Assembly: GCA_036971615.1 (NCBI GenBank)
Contig: JAYKKR010000001.1
Location: 4,092,001 to 4,156,000 of the forward strand
DNA length: 64,000 nt
Reading direction: 5' to 3'
Source: Amyloporia xantha
Taxonomy: Eukaryota; Basidiomycota; Agaricomycetes; Polyporales; Adustoporiaceae
Positions 1-11,641 of the stretch are shown here, piece by piece; position 1 is the stretch's first letter; every line of letters begins with the position of its first letter. Position numbers and translations under genes: made by a program. The notes beneath the pieces are model-generated. The model was not told where the DNA came from and did no database searches. It was given only the letters and a program-made list of their open reading frames with translations.

Positions 1-1
1 A

Positions 2-223
2 TTAGCTGACATCGTTGCGCAATTAGGACAGCATTTCTATGTACTTCAACCGCACGCAGTGCCAAGTGAGTGCCTCAACAACGCCGCCCTTACCCTCAAA
101 GACGTCTTAAGATCTGACCCGTCGCTCGTAACAGGCTTGAATAGAGATATGGATGATGGAGATTCGAATACCCAGGATCGGAATCTTAATACTCATCCGG
201 GGAGCTTCAGTTCAAGCCACTAG
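2..223 (+). CDS. 3' end of an unrecognised protein (partial)
   Basis: An open frame of 73 codons runs from the window edge to a TAG at 221-223. The translation is hydrophilic and rich in Asn, Asp and Ser towards the end. I recognise no domain. It is probably the last exon of a gene starting upstream of the window, but an uninterrupted run this long could also be chance, since no splice acceptor can be seen at the edge. Confidence 0.35.
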   Translation, partial: LADIVAQLGQHFYVLQPHAVPSECLNNAALTLKDVLRSDPSLVTGLNRDMDDGDSNTQDRNLNTHPGSFSSSH

Positions 224-695
224 TGCTAGCGTTCGATTTGGTTGATACGATGTTGAACCAACAACGTGGACCGCAGCGTACATGAATAATTAACTGGCAC
301 ACGCGCAGTCCGACGCACTCACAATGTCATCAAGTGTCGGTAGCCCCGCAGCGGGCCGTGGCATAGCATTGACTCTGATGAAACCTCCAATTGACATCGA
401 CACTTAAGTATGCACAGCCTTCATGTGTAAATTAGGAGTCTGATGTACAGATGTCACCGAATCGACGAACATACTTGACGTTTTCGATCATTACGCAGCT
501 TTGGGTCGCCTTGTTCCTCCCCCAAAGCATGTAGTGCGCCTGTATCCTGTTTGATACTGCATTTCTCCACAGCTCCTAGCTAGCTCACTTGCTTAAAAAC
601 TCCAGAGACGATGCTTGAAGCCTCAATCACTTTTTTAAATCACTCTAAACACATTTTAATATCCACCAAGTTTATCGACGGGTTCGACTCGGATT
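224..695. other. intergenic, presumed promoter of the RTA1-like gene
   Basis: I see no coding frame or clear repeat here. The last 100 bases before the ATG at 696 are AT-rich. Confidence 0.4.
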
Positions 696-2184
696 ATGTC
701 CTTTGCTTTGAACGGTGCGATATTTACTCTCGGAGGCTTCGAGAACATCCTTCCTCATATTCTTTCTAAAACAGTTCGTAGCTTTCATGGTGTAACACCA
801 TATGGGTATATACCTACGGAGTGGATTTGTATATTATTTCTTACACTCTTCTCTCTATCGACTGGTACGTGCGTTCTCCCAAATGCCATGGAGAGAGGCT
901 AATCCAGGGGTGATAGCTGTTCATTTTATTCAAGCGATACAGAGCCGTTTGTGGTGGTTGTTGTGGACCGTATGCATAGCAGGAATCCTGGAGATACTTG
1001 GTTGGAGTGGAAGACTTTGGTCGTCGTTGAACCCACCTCTCAGTACTCCCTACCTCATGCAGTGAGTTTCTACCTGGCTGACCAGCGATCATGTTCCTTA
1101 TGGTGGCTCGACTACAGAATTGTGACTACCATCATAGCGCCGACCTTCTTTGTTGCAGCGGTTTTTATTATCTCGGGCCAATTGATCCTCCGGTTGGGTC
1201 AGGGCTACAGCCGGCTGAGTGCCAAGTGGTGTACGTGCTATGTATACTTTCAGAGGTGGTGATTTTAATCGTTGATTGGCAACAGACACAATCATCTTCT
1301 GCAGCTGTGTGAGTTGCTTTGTGCCCTCGTTCGAGATTCAATGGGACTGAAAGTGCACGGTAGGATGTTGTCTCGCTTGTTGTCCAAGCCGCTGGCGGCG
1401 CGCAGGCTGCCGGTTCGGGGAATCAAAGCCAGGCTGACACGGTGAGATAATAGTACTTGTTTTATTCCTCTATGCGACTGACCTTTAGCTATTGCATATA
1501 GGGTGGTAATATCATGTTGATCGGCATTATTCTCCAACTTGGTAAACCTTTACCATTGCGTACCTGGAGTAGGATAAGTCTGACGACACCTTTATCTGCA
1601 CTAGTTTCTATCACTTTCTACTTGGTTTTCGTTTCGGAGTTCATGTGGCGGTACCTGCACAATAGACCGCTGCGTTCCGATTACGAGATGATGACCACCT
1701 ATGTCTTGGACAAGAAACAGAAGCGCATGATATTTGCTCTGGCATTCAGCAGTGGTTGCATTTACATCCGGTATGTGGTGGTTTCTTGTCCTTTTCCGAT
1801 CTCGGATCTCACGCAGCATTCTCGCCTCTCTCAGTTCAATCTACAGACTGATCGTGAGTGTTCCCTTGTCATAATTTGGGCTATTCCTCACCTCTAGTCA
1901 TTCGTAGGAGCTCGCAGATGGATGGCATGGTGTTGTCATCAGAACCCAGGTCTTATTCAGTCAGTCAGATCTCTAGCGCGAGAGTGGTTTTGTGCCCTAA
2001 CAGACTATACCCTACAGATATCTTTGATGCGGCTATGGTCACGTTGGCTATGGTCGCGTTGAACGTTATGCACCCTGGTCGCCTTTTAGGCCCTGCACAG
2101 ACCTGGAAGGAGCAGCCTCTGGAGAAGTCTCTCACCGACGACACTTCAATTTCGAGATTCCCAAGCACACAAGACAGAGTCTGA
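696..2184 (+). CDS. RTA1-like seven-helix membrane protein
   Basis: This is a ten-exon gene: 696-864, 935-1061, 1118-1230, 1286-1308, 1364-1441, 1502-1541, 1605-1770, 1835-1853, 1908-1959, 2018-2184. The joined product carries the hallmarks of the fungal RTA1 family (lipid-translocating exporter/resistance proteins of the plasma membrane): YGYIPTEW at the start of helix 1, LEILGWSGR, APTFFVAAVFI, a DVVSLVVQAAGGAQA segment, GGNIMLIGIILQL, and EFMWRYLHNRP followed by AMVTLAMVALNVMHPGR near the C-terminus. Exons 4 (23 nt) and 8 (19 nt) are very small, but joining them restores conserved residues (FCSCDVV and RSIYRLI). RTA1 members are linked to stress and sterol-drug resistance. The substrate cannot be read from the sequence. 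The exact ends of exons 1 and 9 are the least certain. Confidence 0.85.
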
Positions 2185-2820
2185 ATTCATTGAATCTGTA
2201 TCTGTGTGCTACGCGACGAGGTACTCATGTTACAATATTTACCTTCAGTGTTCTTGAACATCTGTCTCCGACCGGTATATAGCGTGAACGCTACAGGACT
2301 TTGTGTTTGTTATTTATCGCTGAGCAAATGGACTCGAGGATGGTCTTTGATAGCCACACGTGCATATGGACAGCCTGAGTGCTCGCTTGTAGTTTAAATT
2401 CGACCTGCATAGAAAGCAGATGTTTTCAGTATTGTATGAGTATTTGGAGATCAAAAGTCTGCAAGTCAATTCCTACAATCGCTGCGGCAAAACTTTCATT
2501 GACAGAATTGTTTAGTAAGTAGTACACATCTGAGGGCGAGGCAGACGATCGCTGGACTGCAGGAAATGCGCTTGTTCTTGGAAAGCCGGCGCCTCAGCGT
2601 CATCAGCAAAAACGCAGATTCCATATCTACGCTCGCTACGTTTACAATCATCCCCCAAGGTATGTCACGATGATAAGGAGGGTCAATGGTATCAGCATCG
2701 TCGGCGGTCGCGTCTGCCTGCTGAGGGTAGAACGCGATCACGTGCAGCCTGATCCTTTCGCCCATCCCTGATGCTCAGCTGACTGCTACCCTCGTTTCTA
2801 CCCACTAATACCGAAGGGTC
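2185..2820. other. intergenic
   Basis: The RTA1-like terminator side and the presumed MSH4 promoter lie here. I see no convincing gene or repeat. Confidence 0.4.
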
Positions 2821-5800
2821 ATGTCTGCATATCCTCGTCCTCTGTCTGCTCTTCCCTCCTCCCGGCCTGGCACAAGCATGTCGCGTGGCTGGACCGCTCA
2901 ATCTCGGCCCAATACCGCCCGTCCCCAGACGGCAGCTTCTTCCAGGCATGAGTCTAGCTACATCGTTGCTGTCCTAGAAGGTCGTGGAGTCGCGCGAGAA
3001 GTTGGGATAGCTGCTCTCGAAAAGGACACTGGGAGAGTGTCCCTTATTCAGGTGCTCATAACGTCTTTCGGGATGAAGCTGCATTTACCAATGAGACGTC
3101 CCTCAAGCTCGCTGATAGCCCTACATATGTCAAGACACTGCATCAACTCCACCTCCACTCGCCTTCTCTTATTCTAGTTCCAGACACTTTTCTCTCCGTC
3201 ACTGACGTTTCTTTAGCCTCTGGGGCCAAGAAGCCGTCTTCTACGTCTGTTCTTGTGCAATGCATGATGGAGGAATTTGATATACCAATCGAACCTGTTG
3301 TGAGGAAATACTGGAATGAAAACGCTGGCAAGTCATCATATGCCGGACGTTTACTTCCGTCGTCATTGTAGTGCTAGGACTTGACTTCGTGAATCAGCTC
3401 ACCGTTGAGGACGAAGAAGGAGCTGCTACGCTTGTCGCAGTATCGAGCAAGTGAGTATATGCGCTGAGTATATGCGCTGAGTATATGCGCTGAGTATATG
3501 CGCCCGATACGTCATGAACTTGACCTTTATGTGAGCTACTCAGGTACTATGCATTGTCAGCCGCCAGTGCACTCTTCAAACACGCCGAGGCCAAGCTGAA
3601 TATCCGGTTTGCGGCAGCCTCGTTACTCATCAGATATACGCAGGTAGATGGGACCATGATGATAGATCCGGAAACGGCACGAAATCTTGAACTTGTCGGC
3701 AACCTGACTCACAAAAGATCGTCTCATTCGCTATTTGGGTAAATTTTAATGTTTCAATGAGTCCATGCCGACTTCTGACTGCTTTCAAACGATGAGGTTA
3801 TTGAATCACACATATACCGCTATGGGAGCTCGGCTCCTGCGGGTGAATATTCTTGCACCTATTACTGGTATCTACACAGCTTGTTTAACGAGAAGGCGAT
3901 TTACTGACAATAGACTCTCAGTGTCTTCCTCCATTGAGGCTCGATTGGATGTCGTAGAAGGTGTTTTCTCCAATGACTACAGTCTGCCACATGGCTTAAC
4001 AGCTAGGATAGAGTTGATCCAGACAGAAGATCGATTCAATGAAGTAAAGAATGCATTGAAGACAATGAATAAGATGGACTTCGACAAGCTTATCTGCTCG
4101 GTATGTCCGTGTTCTCGGTAAATATGTATAGCTTCCACTCATCCTTACGTAGTTAGCTGCGTCTGAAGCACGAGAGATAAGTACTGCGAAGCTCGCCGCA
4201 ACGCGCGTTGCCCAAATGCTCAATTTGCGCAACATCGTGAAGAATTTGCCTCTCCTCGCGAAGGCTCTCAATGGAAGTCGTTCAGAATTACTCAAAATTA
4301 TTGCTGAGGTTAGATTTCTATGTTTTAGAAACCCTCCTCACGTGTCTGAACATTTCACATTACAGATGATTGCAGATGAACGACTCGCTAAAATAGAGGA
4401 GCTCATCTGTAGGAGCTTGAATGAAGAAGCCGTTCCTGCAAAGGTAAGACTAAGCTGATTTTACTGTTATTCAGAACAGAACATAACCAAGGCTATCAGG
4501 GAGGACTTGGAGCAGTTAATGCTCGCGTTTACGCTGTCAAGGTAAATTGAATTCACTATAGCTAATAATATTTTTACTGAGCCGTTCCTACCATCAGGCC
4601 AATTACAACCGTCTCCTCGATGTCGCGCGTGAGACGTACAAAGAGAATGTCGGCGATATCTTCACCCTCAACCGCGACTTGTCGGAGCAGCATGATCTCC
4701 CTATCAGCTTAGTATATCAAGAAAGTGGATTTGTGTTCGCCTTGAAGAAGACCGACCTCGAAGGAGAATTGCCCAGAGGATTCATTAATGTCACCATCCA
4801 GAAGGGGCGCTGGCTATTCTCGAGCGTCGAATTGGTAAATATTTTGAGGTAATCCGGCACGTTGATATTCATATCACCATACAGAAGAAAAGAAACGCCC
4901 GCATGAAAGACGCCTTGGATGAAACTTTGATTCTGAGCGATAGGTGAACGCGGAGTTTCACCATGATGTATCCTACTGATTGATGTGGTCAGGATCGTCC
5001 GAGAACTCACTGCCGAAGTCGTTGTTGACATTGGAGCTCTTTATAAAGCATCCGAAGCTGTAGCGATCCTCGATATGCTGTGGGCGTTCGCGCATGCTTC
5101 CATTTGTGCGATCTTCATTTGTCTACTTCACCTTTAGCGTGACGATTGACTGGATAATACAGTGCGTAATTATGGTCAAGCATTCCGCTCCATTCCGGAG
5201 AGTTCCTTCCTCACCGAACACTCCCACAGTGCGTCCTGAGTTCACAGGTACATTGGCCATCAAGGCAGGCCGTCATCCGATCCTGGAGAGCGTTCAGTCT
5301 GCAGGGACCCTTATTCCTAACGATGTGTATTGTTGTGAAGCATCATCGTTCCAGATAGTTCAAGGACCGAAGTCAGTAAGCACTGTCGTTTTTTGGTGAT
5401 TATTACTCACCGCGTGGTACGCATACAGTATGTCAGGTAAGGCATGGAGCTCACTCCTTAGACTCCAGTTGTTGACGAACCATGATTCAGGGAAGAGCAC
5501 TTATCTGCGGCAGATTGGGCTGCTGACAGCGATGGCCATGTGTGGATGTTTCGTTCCCGCAGAATATGGCAGTTTTAGGTGAGAACTGTCACCTGGGTCT
5601 TTGTGATATATGGCAGGCTCTCACGCTGCTCCTAGATTGCACGATGCACTTCTCACACGTCTCTCGAACGATGACGATATGGAGAAGAGTCTGAGCACAT
5701 TCGCCAATGAAATGGCATCCTCCGCCATGATCCTAGGTTGTGCCGAAATGAATGTTTCTGCGTGGGCATGATACTGATAAGTCGTGCTTAGGCATCGCTA

Positions 5801-6759
5801 CTTCCGATTCTCTTGTTTTGATTGATGAACTAGGTCGGGGTACTTCTCCCAGAGAAGGCGTAGGCATCTCACATGCTATTGCGGAAGAACTGATCAAATT
5901 GAAGGTAAGTCATTTGAGCCGTACTACGAAATGTGGCCGCTGAAGGTCCATCATCGAAACAGTCTTACGTATTCTTTGCAACGTGAGTAATGTGTTATAA
6001 TACTTCCCATTGCCACAGCACTTTACTCCTGCGAGCCGATCCAAGGCATTTCAACGAGCTCACAACAACGCTGTCCCGCCAACCGGCCATCATCAAGTGA
6101 GTAACATTGCGATGAGTCCTCGCCTACTAACGTTTGTCTGGCAGCCTGCACCTTGCGGTTCAGGTATGTGGTGAAATCTCTTCCTATCCAGATCTCGTAT
6201 TGAGGCCATTCGCCAGAGAACTCGTCGGTCTACCTCGAACTTCGGGATGGCATTCCAATACAAGTAGGCGCAACTGCTTTACAATGTCTATATATGATGT
6301 CTAACAGTGGCCAGGATTATCGATGGAGCTCCGGAGGATGCCAGCCACTATGGTTAAAACACAGCGGGACATACTCGGAATGACAGACACTGACAATGCT
6401 CCTCGCAGGCTTAGAACTGGCGCGCTTAGCTGATCTTCCAGAAGATGTCCTCACGGAGGCGACTAGGATAGCAGACAACCTCAGTGAGCTTGAAGAGCGA
6501 GAACAACGAGAAAGTAACACAAATAAGGTTGCCATCCGACGCAAAGCGCTTTTGAGGGTACTTTCTCTAATTCCCATTGCTGATGACTTTGTACCGCGAA
6601 TCGTGTAGTCCTGACTATGTCTGCTGCCCTCCTATTTCACAGCTCCGGACACAGCTTACACAAGTTCTTGACCACTCCTCCCTCCCGGATGAAGATCTGA
6701 CGACCTACCTCTCCCGATTTCAGAAGGAAATCACTCAAGTCCTTCATGATACCCTGTGA
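2821..6759 (+). CDS. MSH4: MutS homologue 4, meiotic crossover protein
   Basis: MSH4 pairs with MSH5 (MutS-gamma) to stabilise Holliday-junction-like intermediates in meiosis. It lacks the mismatch-binding domain I of other MutS proteins. The joined exons start with a Ser/Arg/Pro-rich tail, then [20 protein letters not shown]. They continue through the connector and lever segments ([33 protein letters not shown]) and the clamp region. The ATPase follows: Walker [16 protein letters not shown], Walker [13 protein letters not shown] and [11 protein letters not shown]. The C-terminal helices end LHDTL with stop at 6757-6759. There are about twenty short introns. Oddities are a GC-AG intron (3328-3377), an 8-nt exon inside Walker A (5429-5436) and a tandem repeat at one donor. 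No frame break was found, so the gene looks functional. Confidence 0.93.
3328..3377 (+). other. GC-AG intron in MSH4
   Basis: The donor reads G|GCAAGT and the acceptor GCTAG. Removing 3328-3377 joins the reading frame into AGLDFVNQ. No nearby GT donor does this. Confidence 0.75.
3452..3503 (+). repeat. 13-bp tandem repeat, 4 copies, in MSH4 intron
   Basis: The unit TGAGTATATGCGC occurs four times head to tail with no mismatch. The first copy overlaps the splice donor (GTGAGTAT at 3451). The later copies are preceded by C instead of G, so they do not create extra GT donors. Confidence 0.95.
5429..5436 (+). other. 8-nt micro-exon of MSH4 (Walker A)
   Basis: Bases TATGTCAG lie between an intron 5372-5428 and an intron 5437-5490. 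Joining AA|TATGTCAG|GG gives GPNMSGKST, the invariant MutS P-loop. Skipping it would destroy the ATP-binding site. Confidence 0.85.
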
Positions 6760-7371
6760 CGCGAATGTCTGCCAAAGCACCTTCGAACATGATAATATGT
6801 GTGGAGATGGGTAAAGGTCTCGAATTATTCATGTGACTTCACATACATGTCTTCTACTGCCTCCAAAACGAACGTAATATACGCTGAAAACAAAGTTTCT
6901 CTATGCGAACTGTGTGGCTGGTAGCCTGGTTCTTGTAGGAGTGATACTGCCACGGCCATACCACCGGGGTTCCCTATCTGGATCAATTCTGAGTGTTTGA
7001 GAATTCTCCCGACGAGAAAGCAATGACACTCTCTTAGACTGTATTGAACAGCGAGTGATCTCGCCAGGGCCGTTGCTAATGGGATTCTGCGGTCCTAACA
7101 GTAGGGTGAATGTTATATGCCTACGTAAATGTTGGTACTCAGCATGACGGTAGTCTGAATGTACGAGGTCAGATACGGATATCCTGAGCCTGCGAAGGTT
7201 GAAGGAGGTATCGACTCTGCTCACAGGAGATTATGTACGAGTTCAAAACCACTGTCCCCGGAACCAATGGTAAGATCACGGGGAGAAGAAGTTCGTGTCT
7301 GTTTTCACACATATACATAAGCCCTGCGCAGCGCTGTTGTCCCACCACTTAGGGTCTTTCCTCTACCTATC
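6760..7371. other. intergenic
   Basis: I see no supported gene. A minus-strand open frame at 6901-7224 has no recognisable content. The promoter of the oxidoreductase lies at the right end. Confidence 0.4.
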
Positions 7372-9310
7372 ATGGGGAACGTAGCGTCGAAAGCGAAGTT
7401 CCTGCTCGCTGCGGGCATCCGTCTACGTGAGACATACAATGAACTGTCAGAGCGTCTGCAGGCTGCCCCCGGCATTCCTGTTCCGAATCCGACCCTACCC
7501 TTCTGGACAATCCCACCATCCACAATCTCCTCGAACGGAGATGCTCTACCAAAACATGCTGATATAGTCATCATTGGTGCAGGAATCACTGGAACCTCCG
7601 TCGTATACAACCTGCTCAGTCTTAACGACAATGTAAAAGTAGTCATGCTCGAGGCTCGTGAGGTCTGTTCAGGCGCTACCGGGAGGTACGAGCGGCTTAT
7701 CGCGTGCGGTCACATTTAAGTACTGACGAGCCTTATAGGAATGGAGGGCATGTCAACCCTCCTTTATACCATGACTACAGCGAACTCAAGGAGAAATACG
7801 GCGAAAATGCTGCAAAGCAAATGATCAAGTTCCGTCTGTCTCATCTGCGAGAGATGAAACAAATTGCGGAGAGCGAGGACATCCTGAAAGAGTCCCAGTG
7901 CCGCGAAACTGAGCACCTCGATGTATTCACTTGTTCAGATAGCTTCTCTGAGGCGAAGGAGAATCTGGCTAAGTGGAAGGCCGATATGCCAGTTGAATCT
8001 AGCTCCTTCGGATTCTGCGACAGGGAGGAAGCTATTCAGGTATGTCTACCTCATGGGTCTGGAAGGCGTCAGGAACATGGAATGTGTCGCCCATTGTGTA
8101 TAGTGCTGAGGTCAAATGTCTCATGGAATAATGAAGCTGTGGCGGGGTAAGCGCAGCCGAGATGGAGAACTTTCAGTATCGTTCCTGCATTCCCCTAGCG
8201 CCTTCAAGGTGTATCCTGCCAAGCGGCCGCCTTCTTTCTGGCACTGGCAGACGGCCGTTTGACTTGCTGATCTTGAGTTTTACCACAACTAAACACATTG
8301 ACAGAAATACCATTTATCTGAGGATACAGCAGGCTGTATTTATGGTTCTGGCGGTGCCCTTCATCCGTACAGAATGGTGACAACTCTGCTATCGAAGCTG
8401 CTTGACCGATATTCCGACAGGTACGATGATCCATTATGTTCGATGCATCTGCATATTAATTTTGTTTTTCAGATTCCATATCGCCACCGAGACGCCGTGT
8501 ACGGCCATCGCAGCCCCCACGACGTCTGCACCACATTACACAGTGACGACACCGCATGGTACGGTGACGACCGTGCATGTTGTACACGCTACGAATGGCT
8601 GGTGCTCTCACCTTCTCGAACCTATGCGTGCTAAAATCATCCCGATTCGTGGCGTGATGTCTGCCCAGCGCCCGGGGACATCACTGAGCGCCTCTACTCT
8701 CAATGGCTACCGCTCGTTTGTTTTCTACCGCGGTACCTCCGGCTACGACTACCTCACGCAGCTTCCCAACGGCGAACACGAGCTCATGTTCGGCGGGGGC
8801 TGGGCGCAGTCCTGTGACAACAATCTGCCGGATATTGGTATCACCGACGACGCCAAGACCAACTTTGGGAGCGCGGGTCATCTCGCTGGATCGTTGCCGC
8901 TGTATTTCGGCAGCAAGAACTGGGGAGGGGAGACCATTCCTACGGGCGAGCAGGACGTCCGCTGGGGAATAGGCAGGACAAAGGCGCAGTGGAGCGGCAT
9001 ACTCGGAATTTCAACGGACAATCTGCCCTGGGTGGGCCGTCTGCCCACGAAGGTCTCTGGGCGCGCCGAGCCTCCTGCTTCGGATCGGTCCGCGAAAGAA
9101 ACTAGGTTTATGGCTGCGCCGGGCGAGTGGATTGCGGCAGGATACACGGGGGAGGGCATGGTGCACGCTTGGATGAGTGGCAAAGCCATTGCGTATATGT
9201 TGCTTGACCGGGAGGACGAGATGACGGAGTGGTTCCCGGACATTCTACGGGTGACAGAGAAGCGGTGGAAGAAGGCGAACGTTGATAATCTCTTGGCACG
9301 TTTTCTCTAG
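7372..9310 (+). CDS. FAD-dependent oxidoreductase (DAO family)
   Basis: This looks like a D-amino-acid-oxidase-type flavoprotein that would oxidise an amine or amino acid. The dinucleotide-binding motif DIVIIGAGITGTSVVYNLL sits about 65 residues in, then EAREVCSGATGRNGGHVNP, the usual FAD-contacting segment. Exons: 7372-7685, 7739-8039, two or more small exons across about 8170-8420 that I could not fix exactly (YPAKRPPSFWHWQTAV is visible), then a long last exon. That exon holds VVHATNGW, a substrate-domain stretch and the C-terminal FAD-binding IAAGYTGEGMVHAWMSG. Stop is at 9308-9310. It is convergent with the amidase only about 115 bp away; both act on C-N bonds, but a joint pathway is only a guess. 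Confidence 0.82.
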
Positions 9311-9425
9311 GGTCTGATGCATACGGCCAATTGTCATGTATAGTTGTTTCAGGGATCGAATGTGCCGAATGTATGCTAGAGTCGTGGTATTTCTTCTGTC
9401 GCTTATCAAGATGTTACAAATTGGT

Positions 9426-11641
9426 TTAGCGTGACTTCGCAGCCTTCAGCGCTCTATCCACGACTTCTGTCATCGCTATCACTGCCTCTTCCTCCAGCGT
9501 CCGTCCGATCAGCTGAAGGCCCACAGGCATGCCATGGAAGAGCTGCGGGTCGTCTAGAAGCGCGGGTCTCTATCAGTAGTACGAAATTCCGGATCATACA
9601 TATACGTACACAATTTGTAGACGGCCTCATCCTCATGATTGTGGAACACATGAGGCGGCTGGATCTTGTCTACTTCTGCATCTACATACGTCACCGGAAA
9701 ATTGGCCGTGGTGTAATCAAGGGCGTTACATAACGTTGTGTAAAATGCATCGCTGTGTCGTTGATGAAGTCAGGTCCGTCCAGGGTGAGGGCGAAATGGG
9801 GGGTGCGTACGAATTGCATCCGTGAGGGCACGCGGGGTATGGAGCTACAGGGCTAATGATAGCATCTACTGGGCGGCCTGTGCCTGTTCTTGAGACGGTC
9901 GCCTCCCAATGGTCTAGATGAGACTTGCGGAGAGCGCGTTTCTCCCTCTGCAGCTGCCAGAGCTAGATAGGGCCAACGGATGTGAGGTAAATCTGAGGGT
10001 GAGACGGCAGGCAGTACCTCGTATGCACTGAGGTGGCGGCGTTCGCCCACGACTGTCCTGGAGAAGGGTTCATCGAGGGCGTATTCATGGGCGTCCTCCG
10101 TGGGACTCATACTCTTTGTATGAGCGGCTCTCCTGAGAGAGCGCAGGACGAGACAAAGTCGTGGCCATCGTCTGCAGCGAATATGCGCTCCTGGAGGGAT
10201 GTTTGTTAACATTAATTTATAGAATAATTAAAGGGAGATAGGTACTTACGGCGCTGGCGTAAATTTCGAGATGCCTGTGGGGATTCCAGTCGATCACTGT
10301 GACGTAACCGAGTGAGGGCGCCAATCGCACGTGGAATCGATCGTAGATCACCTGAGTGGCCTGCTTCCTCGAGCGCCTGTTTGGTCAATGCCATCGCTCG
10401 CAGGAGAGGCGGCTGCGGCTTCACCACTCCGTTGTCCCACATCACCGCAAAACACATCCGCCCCCCTTCCCCGTGCTCACTCAGACCGTACTCTCGCCAC
10501 GACCACTCCTTCCGCACAGCCAGCGGGTCCTTCCGCCACGGCTTGCCGTCGATGACGGCCTTTGTGAACGTCCTCACCCCCGCCAACGAGCTCGCCATCG
10601 GTCCGAGCACCGACGAAATAGACTCTTGGCCTTCAGCAGAGTTCACAGCGTTGCAGTATGGCAGGCGCTCATAAGACGGGCGCAGGCCGTAAAGACCGCA
10701 GAACGCGCTCGGAATGCGCACCGAGCTGGGCTAGCGTCAGACCACATTCTCTAAAACGTCCGATAGTTCCGGGAGCTGCACCTACCCACCGATATCAGTC
10801 CCCACGCCGAGGGGACTTCCCCGCATGGCAACCAGCGCCCCTTCGCCGCCGGAGGAGCCGCCAGGGGTCATGTATCGGTTGTACGGGTTCGTCGTGCGTC
10901 CAAAGACGTGATTGTAGGTCTCGCCCCACTGTGTGAAATGAGATTAGGAACGCGGTTGCTCCGGGAATGACTGGAAGAAGTGCCTACCATCAGTGTTTGT
11001 GGCACATTCGTGCGGACAAAGGGGACCGCCCCGAGTTCGTACAGGATCTCGACCAGCACGCTGTCAGACTCAGCATACCGCCCAATCCAGCCCGCGTATC
11101 CTGTGTTGAATTTAAGAAACAGACGGAGGGCTGTAGAGGCGCAGGGCTTACCCATAATGGTTTCTAGACCCTTGATGGGAAACTGGTCCTTTAGGGAAAT
11201 GGGGAGGCCGTGTAGAGGACCCATGGGTCTTCCTGACGCTTTGAGGTAGTCGTCCACCTCTTTCGCGCGTGCCAGAGCACGGTCGACGAAGATCTCGGTC
11301 AAACAGTTGGTCTGCAGTAGAATATATCAATTTATTATCGATGACTTCAGGCAGAAACAACAGCTAATGCGAACGAGCTGGTGGGCTATGATGGCCCGTT
11401 TGTAGAATGCAGTCGTCACTTCGACCGAGGTCCATTCTGCAGTGCGCAGCTTGTGGAGGATCACGTCGACATCGACCGTGTCGGTTATCTCAAGCTCGCG
11501 ATCGGTGAGCAGGCCGCAGGTTTGGGGAACGTTCTGGACATCCTTCTGGGAGTCTGGAGGGAGCTGGATGAGCCATTCTTTGGGAATGGAATCGAGCTGA
11601 GCCTGCTTGCGGGATTGGCAGAGGGCTTGCCAGTCGGACAT
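9426..11641 (-). CDS. amidase (AmdS/fatty-acid-amide-hydrolase-like)
   Basis: This is an amidase-signature serine hydrolase that cleaves amides to acid and ammonia or amine. The ATG is at 11641 (MSDWQAL); the frame extends upstream only through a TTG. Exons read HGLPISLKDQF (catalytic Lys), MGYAGWIGR across an intron at 11101-11151, and TTNPYNRYMTPGGSSGGEGA (Ser cluster). GVGTDIGGSVRIPSAFCGLYG (nucleophile Ser) follows, and the C-terminal LFHGMPVGLQLIGRTLEEEA ends with TAA at 9426-9428. The Ser-cis-Ser-Lys triad is therefore complete. Exon borders between 9550 and 10250 are approximate, but SMSPTEDAHEYALDEPF and a proline-rich core there fit the family. Substrate is unknown; fungal relatives use acetamide or short amides. 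Confidence 0.85.

Noticed and set aside
670..700. A GGGTTCGACTC word like a tRNA B box before the RTA1-like gene
   Set aside because: No A box at the right distance and no acceptor stem could be paired.
6901..7224. 107-codon minus-strand frame between MSH4 and the oxidoreductase
   Set aside because: No family recognised, no supporting splice structure, and basic low-complexity composition.
7305..7646. Minus-strand open frame over the start of the FAD oxidoreductase
   Set aside because: It is a shadow of the plus-strand exon carrying the GAGITG motif.
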